Source: Ruminococcus sp. UBA3280
GTDB lineage: Bacteria; Bacillota; Clostridia; Oscillospirales; Ruminococcaceae
Direction of reading: 5' to 3'
Length of the DNA stretch: 20,475 nucleotides
Assembly (NCBI GenBank): GCA_002362175.1
Contig: DETU01000060.1
Coordinates: forward strand, 1-20,475
Each line of letters begins with the position of its first letter. The stretch's first letter is position 1. Positions 7,147-13,682 of the stretch are shown here, one piece after another. The notes under the pieces are model-generated. The model was not told where the DNA came from. It saw nothing but the letters and a program-made list of their open reading frames with translations, and made no database searches. The position numbers and the translations under genes were made by a program.

Positions 7147-8072
7147 AATTCCTCATACTCATATTCAACATCAACAACAATTGTACCGTCTTTTTTCATG
7201 CCTTTTTTTGATATACAGCGATTTTTATCATCATAAACACGTATTTCAGTATTATACCACTCACCATTTTCAGCATATTCAGTAAGAATATTTCCATTGT
7301 TATCATAAGTACGTGTGATAGTGTTATATAAAGTACCGTCTTTTTCTTTGATGATTTCAGTTATTGGTCTGTTGTTTTCATCGTATTCATAATCAACATA
7401 CATATAAGACTCTGTATTATCATTATATTGACGTTTTTCACGCTTTACATTACCATTTTCATCATATTCAAAAATATCTGAAGTTTTTGGCTTGCTTTTA
7501 TTACTGTCATACCATGAATCTTTCTGTATCAGATTACCATTTTCATTATATTCATATGTTTCCCAATATCTGAGATTAATACTTTCATTATAATGATTTG
7601 CACATTTAAGCCTGTTGTTTTCATCGTATTCATATTCATCACAAAAAATATAGTATTCATCATCTGTTTGCCTTATCTGCTGACATTTTATCAGATTTCC
7701 GTTATTGTCATAAGTATTCGTATAATCAATTGTATCCAAATTAAAACTTACACTACGGACTTCATTATCGTTCTCATCGTAGAATGTTACAGACCTTAAT
7801 GTTCTTTTTCCTTGTATATATACATAGTGACTTCGCTTGTATACAGCATTTTCGGGAATATAATCTATATTTTTCGGATAAGTCACGATTTGTACATCAA
7901 CTTCAGTTGTTGTAGTTTGTGTGATTGCAGATGTTGTTTGTGTTGTCTGAATTACTGTTGTTTTTTCAGTGATGGATACTTCCTCATAAGAAGAAATCTC
8001 CTCACTTTCGGGAGTATTACTGCATGATACAAGACATACAGCACACAACAATACAGAAATTAGTCTTTTCAC
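7143..8072 (-). CDS. Lipoprotein with RHS-like YD(E/N)NGN repeats
   Basis: A 309-residue predicted lipoprotein. The signal peptide ends in lipobox L-V-S-C17. A threonine-rich linker (about 36-58) probably spans the wall. From about residue 95 to the end there are eight copies of a YDENGN-type motif (near 98, 121, 149, 175, 203, 230, 256 and 280), spaced 22-28 residues, recalling the YD/RHS repeats that form beta-rich shells or sugar-binding surfaces. It is too short for a full RHS toxin cocoon and has no toxin domain. It overlaps the purO stop and the HAD start by 4 bases each, so all three are translationally coupled. The function is unknown; a surface adhesin or ligand-binding protein is plausible. 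Confidence 0.75.
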   Translation of the reverse strand: MKRLISVLLCAVCLVSCSNTPESEEISSYEEVSITEKTTVIQTTQTTSAITQTTTTEVDVQIVTYPKNIDYIPENAVYKRSHYVYIQGKRTLRSVTFYDENDNEVRSVSFNLDTIDYTNTYDNNGNLIKCQQIRQTDDEYYIFCDEYEYDENNRLKCANHYNESINLRYWETYEYNENGNLIQKDSWYDSNKSKPKTSDIFEYDENGNVKREKRQYNDNTESYMYVDYEYDENNRPITEIIKEKDGTLYNTITRTYDNNGNILTEYAENGEWYNTEIRVYDDKNRCISKKGMKKDGTIVVDVEYEYEEL

Positions 8073-8782
8073 TTATTCTTGTTGACAATTCTTGTTTCCT
8101 CTGAACCGTCCTCAAGATTTACATAACGTACAAAAAGTGATACCTTGTTGTCTTCGTTAAGATTGTTCCAAAGAGTGTCAGTAAATTCGTCGATACCACC
8201 CTTTATTGCGACTAACTTCGGTTCACCCTCAAAGCTCGGGAGCGGATTTCCGTCGCCCATGTATGTGTGAATAAAACGTCCCTCACCTGCAACGGGATTG
8301 CTGTATGTGAAAGTATGTCTCAGGCAAGAATCGGGATTACCGTTATTGCTTTTGAGAATAGACATGGCATAGTTGAAACCGCCGTCCTCAAAGTGAAGTA
8401 TACCTGAAATTCTCGGTGTATAGTTTGGTGCGTCGTCCTCAAACTCTCTTGTGCGGAGGGACTGTTCAAATGTATACTGCTTATCCATAAGTTCATAGAT
8501 AGTGTCTGTCTGGTCGCCGTTTGTGACGATAAGCTTGTTTCCTAAAACTCTTACAGGTGCGTATATGATAAGGTGCGGGTCTGTAAGTTTTGAAGGGTCA
8601 AAAGCTTCTGTGCGGATTCCTCTGCCTTCTTCAACAAATACACGGTTACGGCTGTTTTCACTTCTGCCCATGATAAAGTATGCTGTAACTGCGTACTTAC
8701 CGCACTCACATCTTCCTATAATGATACCTCTGCCGGGGTATGCGTTTGAACTTAATTCTTTTGAAATATCAAGTTTTTCCAT
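8069..8782 (-). CDS. purO: IMP cyclohydrolase, archaeal PurO type
   Basis: It closes the ring of FAICAR to IMP, the last step of de novo purine synthesis. The 237-residue protein matches the PurO family (IMP_cyclohyd, an NTN-hydrolase fold first described in archaea), with the N-terminal YPGRGIIIG segment, the AVTAYFIMGRSENSRNR motif, and an ALRHTF-like region (SCLRHTFTY). This family is unrelated to the cyclohydrolase domain of bacterial PurH, so together with purV it replaces PurH. An AAAGGAGA site lies about 11 bases before the ATG. The stop overlaps the lipoprotein start by 4 bases. Family assignment is from remembered motifs. Confidence 0.9.
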   Translation of the reverse strand: MEKLDISKELSSNAYPGRGIIIGRCECGKYAVTAYFIMGRSENSRNRVFVEEGRGIRTEAFDPSKLTDPHLIIYAPVRVLGNKLIVTNGDQTDTIYELMDKQYTFEQSLRTREFEDDAPNYTPRISGILHFEDGGFNYAMSILKSNNGNPDSCLRHTFTYSNPVAGEGRFIHTYMGDGNPLPSFEGEPKLVAIKGGIDEFTDTLWNNLNEDNKVSLFVRYVNLEDGSEETRIVNKNK

Positions 8783-8798
8783 GATAAAACATTCTCCT

Positions 8799-9233
8799 TT
8801 ATATTTGATTTATATAATTGTATTCACCGTTGTCATATTCAAGCCATGGTGAATAATCATTGAATGAACTGAGGTAAACAACTTTATTTTCAAGTATGTC
8901 AATTTCCATACCATGTTCAATTTCCCAGTCGCAGCTACATTCAAGCTGATAGCCGATTCTGTTTTCGTCGTCAGGTTCTTCTATTATAAGCAAGGTCGGA
9001 CTGAAACATTTTAACATTTCCATTGCAGGAGTTTCGGCAGTGACGGGAATTGTCAGCTCCTCGTCCCAGTCTCCTGACGCTATTTCCATGAAGTCAAGAC
9101 AGTAAGCTTTAGCACCCCTGCATATAGTTTCAACCATTTCACTGCTTAGATTATTGAAGTGTTCAGCACATTTCTGTGCGTACTCAATGCTTACTTCCTC
9201 ATCAATCATGACTTCAATTTCAGTATTGAACAC
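8799..9233 (-). CDS. DUF6985-like protein; start uncertain
   Basis: A cytoplasmic protein of at least 144 residues with no signal or membrane segment. The features EYAQKCAEHFNNLSSEMVETIC and the C-terminal CSCDWEIEHGMEIDI followed by VVYLSSFNDYSPW resemble DUF6985-type proteins, which have no established function. The listed start is a GTG at 9233 whose nearest purine-rich site (GAGGG) is 16 bases away, too far for good initiation. The open frame continues upstream for 21 codons to the stop of the preceding lipoprotein gene and includes a family-like segment (TEFGIEGKLYSKVFN), but has no ATG, GTG or TTG. An ATT at 9288-9290, with AAGAAG 9 bases before it, would give about 163 residues. Confidence 0.65.
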   Translation of the reverse strand: MFNTEIEVMIDEEVSIEYAQKCAEHFNNLSSEMVETICRGAKAYCLDFMEIASGDWDEELTIPVTAETPAMEMLKCFSPTLLIIEEPDDENRIGYQLECSCDWEIEHGMEIDILENKVVYLSSFNDYSPWLEYDNGEYNYINQI

Positions 9234-9296
9234 TTTGGAGTATAATTTTCCCTCAATGCCAAATTCTGTTTTTCTTATGTCCGTAATAATAAAAAA

Positions 9297-9836
9297 TCAC
9301 TTCTTTTCAGTATAATTATAAATTTCAAAAATATACTTGTCGTCATATCCGCATCTGCTGAATACATCTTTAATTTTCTGTTCAGTTATGTTTTTCTGTA
9401 ATATTTCAGAAATATCATTCAGTTTTTCATGCCTGTATTCGTCAATATTAATCTGTAGCATATATTTCCAGCTCATCAAATCATAAAGCTTAGCATTTTC
9501 GCCGTCGTAAACTATGCAACAGAATGGGTTACCTGAATTTCGGGAACGACCTTCCATATAATAAAAGTCTCCGTTTTCATATTCAAAGAGATAAAGTATT
9601 TTATCAGGATACATATAATCTTGTTTAAGTTCGGTAGTATATTTGCTTATGATATTATTGGATTTTCTTATTTTAATATCAACATTCTGGTCAGGAAAAC
9701 CAGTACGCTCCTGATATTCAACAGTATATATGCCGTCAACGATATTTGAAACTTCATAACTTTCAACAGGATATTCAGTTTTTTCACAAGATGCAAGCAT
9801 TAACATACACATTAATGATACAAGTATTTTTTTCAT
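9297..9836 (-). CDS. Predicted lipoprotein, unknown function
   Basis: A 179-residue protein with a short signal peptide and lipobox L-A-S-C17, so it should be lipid-anchored outside the membrane. The mature part is mixed alpha/beta-like and polar, with tyrosine-rich segments (YLFEYENGDFYYMEGR) and a C-terminal helix-like region. No family was recognised. The ATG overlaps the purN stop by one base (TAATG), indicating translational coupling. The next gene downstream lies in the same reading frame after this gene's TGA stop. Confidence 0.72.
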   Translation of the reverse strand: MKKILVSLMCMLMLASCEKTEYPVESYEVSNIVDGIYTVEYQERTGFPDQNVDIKIRKSNNIISKYTTELKQDYMYPDKILYLFEYENGDFYYMEGRSRNSGNPFCCIVYDGENAKLYDLMSWKYMLQINIDEYRHEKLNDISEILQKNITEQKIKDVFSRCGYDDKYIFEIYNYTEKK

Positions 9837-10459
9837 TACTTTACATAAGCCTTTCCGTTGACTATTTCAATTCTGTCCTGACAGAAAAGTGAAACAGCTT
9901 CGGGAAGAAGTTTCCACTCAACGTTTTCCATAATGCGACGCTGTAAAATTTCGGGTGTATCGTCATTTTCAACGTTTACAGTTCCCTGAAGTATTATTGC
10001 ACCTGCGTCAGCTTTTTCATTGACGAAATGTATAGTTGCACCCGATACTTTGACACCGTATTCAAGTGCCTTTTCGTGAACTTTAAGTCCATAGAATCCC
10101 TCACCGCAGAACGATGGTATAAGTGCAGGGTGGACGTTTATAATCTTGTATGCATATTCTTTTGTTAAACATTCGTCAAGAATAGTCATGAATCCCGCAA
10201 GTACAACAAGGTCGGCTTTTTCCTCGCAGAGTGCGTCAAGTATTGCCATACTGTAACTTACACTGTCGGGATATTCCTTTCTCGGAATCACTCTTGTTGC
10301 GATGTCATTGTTTTTTGCTCTTTCGAGTGCGAAAACGTCGGGCTTTGAGGAAATTACACAAGTAATTTTTCCGTTCTTTATAATACCCGATTTCTCGGCA
10401 TCAATAAGTGCCTGTAGATTTGTTCCTCCGCCTGAAACGAGAACCACTATATTTTTCAT
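9836..10459 (-). CDS. purN: Phosphoribosylglycinamide formyltransferase (GAR transformylase)
   Basis: It transfers a formyl group from 10-formyltetrahydrofolate to GAR, giving FGAR. The 207-residue length is typical. Motifs are the phosphate-binding VLVSGGGTNLQALID near the N-terminus, the catalytic INVHPALIPSF with N108 and H110, and HFVNEKADAGAIILQ with D151. The frame is open 16 codons further upstream, but the ATG at 10459 is chosen because it aligns with the family start and has GGAGGA about 8 bases before it. The upstream TM2 gene ends 13 bases earlier. The stop overlaps the next lipoprotein start. Confidence 0.96.
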   Translation of the reverse strand: MKNIVVLVSGGGTNLQALIDAEKSGIIKNGKITCVISSKPDVFALERAKNNDIATRVIPRKEYPDSVSYSMAILDALCEEKADLVVLAGFMTILDECLTKEYAYKIINVHPALIPSFCGEGFYGLKVHEKALEYGVKVSGATIHFVNEKADAGAIILQGTVNVENDDTPEILQRRIMENVEWKLLPEAVSLFCQDRIEIVNGKAYVK

Positions 10460-10472
10460 GCTTTTTCCTCCG

Positions 10473-10796
10473 TTACCATTTTGAAATACGTCTTTCCTTG
10501 CTGTCATAGAATTTTCCCATGATTATTGTAATGAGGTCAATAACAGTTCCTATAAAGAAACAGCCTGCTGTACATAACCAGACCAACCCCGTGACGATTT
10601 GTCCGGCATAGAAACGGTGAAAACCTCCCAGTCCGAAGAATCCGAGACAGCAGAGTATTATTGAAGTTGATTTTTTTCTTGTTGAGATTTCTTCTGCGGG
10701 GGTCTGATTAATGCATATATTATTTATGATATTTGGTGTATATGTCATATCTTTTTCAAAAAAGTCAATTTCACCGCCACAATGCGGACATCTCAT
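10473..10796 (-). CDS. TM2 domain protein with a minimal zinc-ribbon remnant
   Basis: A 107-residue membrane protein. The N-terminus keeps only one CPHC pair. The TM2 domain (about 42-97) has the family pattern of two helices joined by a short turn, with LGGFHRFYAGQ before the second helix and CTAGCFFIGTVIDL within it. The TM2 domain is widespread in bacteria with no settled function. It is a close paralogue of the gene immediately upstream in the cluster, including a 32-base identical stretch, so a recent tandem duplication is likely. AAGGAGTG precedes the ATG. It sits between that paralogue and purN. Confidence 0.85.
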   Translation of the reverse strand: MRCPHCGGEIDFFEKDMTYTPNIINNICINQTPAEEISTRKKSTSIILCCLGFFGLGGFHRFYAGQIVTGLVWLCTAGCFFIGTVIDLITIIMGKFYDSKERRISKW

Positions 10797-11042
10797 TATT
10801 TATTCACTCCTTTATATGATTATCAGAATAAAAACCGATAGTCACCATTTTGCAATACGTCTTTCTCTGTTGTCATAGAATTTGCCTATTATGAGTGAAA
10901 CAAGGTCAATAGTAGTTCCTATTAAGAAACAGCCTGCTGTGCAAAGCCATAAAATTCCTGTTCCGATATGACCTGTGTAGAAACGGTGAAAGCCTCCCAG
11001 TCCGAAAAAACCGAGACAGCAGAGTATTATTGAAGTTGATTT
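10642..11042 (-). repeat. Tandem duplication within the two TM2 genes
   Basis: The two TM2 genes share long near-identical stretches, including 32 identical bases at 10642-10673 and 11011-11042, and similar ribosome binding sites. This supports duplication of one ancestral gene. The zinc-ribbon parts have diverged most. Confidence 0.8.
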
Positions 11043-11231
11043 CTTTTTTCTTGATATTTCTTCCATGGGATTCTGATTGATTGTAATATTCGGTACAATG
11101 TTCTGCGTTACATTGCGTGTTACGTCCTGAAACATTTCGTTGACAGTTTCGGTTGCAGACTGGCTTATAACAGAATCGCAGTATTCACATTTTGCATAAC
11201 GTGTTTCTGCTCCGCAGTAAGGACATTTCAT
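10842..11231 (-). CDS. TM2 domain protein with N-terminal zinc ribbon
   Basis: A 129-residue protein with an intact four-cysteine zinc ribbon (CPYC, then KCEYC) at residues 3-19, a polar linker rich in asparagine and threonine, and a C-terminal TM2 domain with LGGFHRFYTGHIGTG and a second helix CTAGCFLIGTTIDL. The ATG at 11231 is chosen over one seven codons upstream because it aligns with the paralogue and has AAGGAGTG about 7 bases before it. The zinc ribbon is probably cytoplasmic. The function is unknown; adjacency to the DUF3592-like gene and the paralogue suggests a small membrane module. Confidence 0.85.
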   Translation of the reverse strand: MKCPYCGAETRYAKCEYCDSVISQSATETVNEMFQDVTRNVTQNIVPNITINQNPMEEISRKKKSTSIILCCLGFFGLGGFHRFYTGHIGTGILWLCTAGCFLIGTTIDLVSLIIGKFYDNRERRIAKW

Positions 11232-11244
11232 TATAATCACTCCT

Positions 11245-11712
11245 TTATTCATTTATTTGTGACAGTATAAAGAGGATAACCGAGATTATACCGCCGATTG
11301 TAATAAAACGGTAATATGTTGATGTGAGGTCATCTTCACGTCCCATAAAGTAAAACGACATGGGATTTTTCGGGTCATAGCATATCATTGTTTCTGTTCC
11401 TGTTTCATAACGCTGTTTACGTTCAACGACAGTATAGACGGAAGTAATTTCCCTGCCGTCCTCTGTAGTATATTTTACAATCGGACAGAAGCCTTTTCCT
11501 GTCTTTGTTGTATGGTAGCCTGTTATTTCTCCGTATACTGCGATACTGTCAGATGTGCCTTTTCGTATTTTAAGTATATGAACGAAAAATATCACAAACA
11601 TCATTCCGTATATAATCAGAAGACCATATATAAAGTGTCCTATACGGAAGAATACGGCAAGCACTATCATGGAAACAACCGCCCATATAATATCAATTGT
11701 ACTTACTTTCAT
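11245..11712 (-). CDS. DUF3592-like membrane protein
   Basis: A 155-residue protein with two N-terminal helices (about 6-24 and 27-47), a soluble domain (about 57-127) and a C-terminal helix (about 133-151). The soluble part has the VKYTTEDGREITS segment and a YDPKNPMSFYF segment, both characteristic of DUF3592 proteins. The function of the family is not established. The ATG is 2 bases after the expansin stop, and the next gene starts 13 bases after its own stop, so it is co-translated with both. Confidence 0.75.
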   Translation of the reverse strand: MKVSTIDIIWAVVSMIVLAVFFRIGHFIYGLLIIYGMMFVIFFVHILKIRKGTSDSIAVYGEITGYHTTKTGKGFCPIVKYTTEDGREITSVYTVVERKQRYETGTETMICYDPKNPMSFYFMGREDDLTSTYYRFITIGGIISVILFILSQINE

Positions 11713-11714
11713 AT

Positions 11715-12572
11715 TTATTTCGGTAACTGGACGTGTCCCTGTATTATTTCGGTATCGTCATATGAAAGAGGAATATTTTCGTCAATGACTGTCTGTCCGT
11801 ATATATCCGTGATTCTGAATGTAAACGGACCTTTCCCCATTGTATCGGATTCAAAATAATTATACTGACGGCGTTCTATTTCAACAAATTCACCGTTTTC
11901 GTCAAGATACTCAAGCCTTGTAATCGGATAACGGTGGTTTCTTACCTGAACACCGCACCAGTATTCAGTAGTACCCTCTTTGTATTTATATGAAACAGGT
12001 TCATTTTCAGCACTGTCAAGCGGTATGATTTTCCAGCTTACAGGAACACGTCCCTTTTCGGCGGGAGCAATAAGCGGAAAAGCATCTGTATATAAATCGA
12101 GGTCGCCTTTTTTTCCTTCGGGGAGCAGGTCGGTGACAAGCATATTGATAGTGCCGAGTTCACCCGTTACTTCAATATATGCACCTGCAAGCTGTGCATT
12201 GTTATAGTCGGCAAGATTCATTGCAACTATCCAGTAGTCTCTTGAAACGGGGTCAAGCATTGCACAGCCTCTCTCATAGCCACCTCCGTAGAAAGTTCCG
12301 TCACCTGTATGTACAGTCCCCTTGGGTTCAAGTATGCACGACTCATCTATAGTATATGTATTGTCATTATCAGAAAAGTCTGCATCACGTCCGAGAATGA
12401 AATTATTTATTGTGTTCAGTTCGTCTGCGGACGCTCCGTCACGACGTGCCGACACCAAGTCAAAGCAGTCAGCACGTCCGTCGGAATTTACGTCAAGGGA
12501 ATCACCTGCGGACATTGCAGGAAGTGCGGAAACTCCCAGTAAGACAGCAAGTGATATTATTATTTTTTTCAT
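11715..12572 (-). CDS. Secreted bacterial expansin (EXLX1/YoaJ type) with half dockerin
   Basis: A 285-residue exported protein expected to loosen plant cell-wall cellulose without hydrolysis. A signal peptide covers about 1-22. Residues 24-62 hold one dockerin-type calcium loop (D27-V-N-S-D31-G-R-A-D35-C-F-D38) and a second helix without a loop. Residues 88-182 form the expansin double-psi barrel (GDGTFYGGGY, VTDLLPEG with D148, GDLDLYTDAF with D159), and 190-285 the CBM63-like domain (KYKEGTTEYWCGVQVRNHRY, QYNYF, GHVQLPK). From memory it aligns almost throughout with Bacillus YoaJ/EXLX1; the catalytic-type aspartates and K198, W205 and the Y237-region aromatic are kept, while the first tryptophan of the binding pair is Y204. 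The ATG overlaps the purM stop as TGATG, so it is coupled to a purine gene. Confidence 0.9.
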   Translation of the reverse strand: MKKIIISLAVLLGVSALPAMSAGDSLDVNSDGRADCFDLVSARRDGASADELNTINNFILGRDADFSDNDNTYTIDESCILEPKGTVHTGDGTFYGGGYERGCAMLDPVSRDYWIVAMNLADYNNAQLAGAYIEVTGELGTINMLVTDLLPEGKKGDLDLYTDAFPLIAPAEKGRVPVSWKIIPLDSAENEPVSYKYKEGTTEYWCGVQVRNHRYPITRLEYLDENGEFVEIERRQYNYFESDTMGKGPFTFRITDIYGQTVIDENIPLSYDDTEIIQGHVQLPK

Positions 12573-13609
12573 CAGCAGATAATTACGCCTTCTTCTGATT
12601 CAACGAGTTCACCGAGAATATAAGCGTCCTCTCCTGCTGATTTGAGTACTTCAATGGCTTTGTCGGCATCGTTCTTGTCAACGGAAACCATCATGCCGAC
12701 ACCCATGTTGAAAGTATTGAACATATCTCTTTCAGGAATGTCGCCCGAACGCTTGATTAAGTCAAAAATAGGAAGTACCTGAACAGCGTTTCTTTCGATT
12801 TTTGCGGAAAGACCATTCGGAAGAACACGGGGAATATTTTCATAGAATCCACCGCCTGTTATATGTGAGATTGCCTTTACATTTACTGAATCAATAAGGC
12901 TGAGAATCGGCTTTACATAGATTCTTGTGGGAGTAAGCAGACACTCACCGAGAGTTGTTCCGAGGTCGTCGAAATGTACGGCAAGATTTTGTTCGTTTAC
13001 TTCAAATACCTTTCTTACAAGTGAAAAACCGTTTGAATGTACACCGCTTGACTTGATAGCTATAAGAACGTCTCCCGCTTTCTGAGTTTCGGGCTTTAAA
13101 ATCTTTTCTCTGTCAACGATACCTACAGAAAAACCTGCAAGGTCATATTCGTCAAGTGGCATAAGTCCGGGGTGTTCAGCAGTTTCACCGCCGATTAAAG
13201 CACAGCCTGCCTGCACGCAACCTTCTGCAACGCCTGAAACTATCTGTGCGATTTTTTCGGGGTAATTCTTTCCGCAAGCAATGTAATCAAGGAAAAACTG
13301 AGGTTTTGCACCACAGCATATAATGTCATTAACGCACATTGCAACACAGTCAATTCCTACTGTATCGTGCTTGTCCATGATGAATGCGATTTTTATTTTA
13401 GTTCCCACTCCGTCAGTACCCGAAACAAGAACAGGCTTTGAAATACCTGTCATATCAAGTTCAAAGAGTCCGCCGAATCCACCGATACCTGAAATAGCAC
13501 CTGCTGTCATGGTACGGGCAATATGGGTTTTCATGAGTTCAACAGCCTTGTAACCTGCGGTAACATCAACACCGGCTTTTTCGTAGCTTTTTGAAAAACT
13601 GTTATTCAT
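12572..13609 (-). CDS. purM: Phosphoribosylformylglycinamidine cyclo-ligase (AIR synthetase)
   Basis: It converts FGAM to AIR with ATP, the fifth step of IMP synthesis. The 345-residue length is standard. Motifs include SYEKAGVDVTAG at the N-terminus, the ATP-binding VSGTDGVGTK (63-71), CVNDIICCGAKPQFFLDY, and GGETAEHPG near 140-148, all as in PurM. AAGGAGG lies 11 bases before the ATG. The gene follows purF after a 73-base gap containing a hairpin, the largest gap inside the pur block. Its stop overlaps the expansin start. Confidence 0.97.
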   Translation of the reverse strand: MNNSFSKSYEKAGVDVTAGYKAVELMKTHIARTMTAGAISGIGGFGGLFELDMTGISKPVLVSGTDGVGTKIKIAFIMDKHDTVGIDCVAMCVNDIICCGAKPQFFLDYIACGKNYPEKIAQIVSGVAEGCVQAGCALIGGETAEHPGLMPLDEYDLAGFSVGIVDREKILKPETQKAGDVLIAIKSSGVHSNGFSLVRKVFEVNEQNLAVHFDDLGTTLGECLLTPTRIYVKPILSLIDSVNVKAISHITGGGFYENIPRVLPNGLSAKIERNAVQVLPIFDLIKRSGDIPERDMFNTFNMGVGMMVSVDKNDADKAIEVLKSAGEDAYILGELVESEEGVIIC

Positions 13610-13637
13610 TGGAAATAATCCTCCTTATATTCTTCAA

Positions 13638-13665
13638 AACCTGTTTTCAGCGATGAAAACAGGTT
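13638..13665 (-). other. Perfect 11-bp hairpin between purF and purM
   Basis: AACCTGTTTTC (13638-13648) pairs exactly with GAAAACAGGTT (13655-13665) around a 6-base loop. On the minus strand the structure is followed only by TTG then mixed bases, a weak U tract, so it is more likely a partial terminator, RNA-processing or stabilising element than a full terminator. It sits just before the purM ribosome binding site. Confidence 0.7.
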
Positions 13666-13682
13666 CTGAAATTGTTTATATA

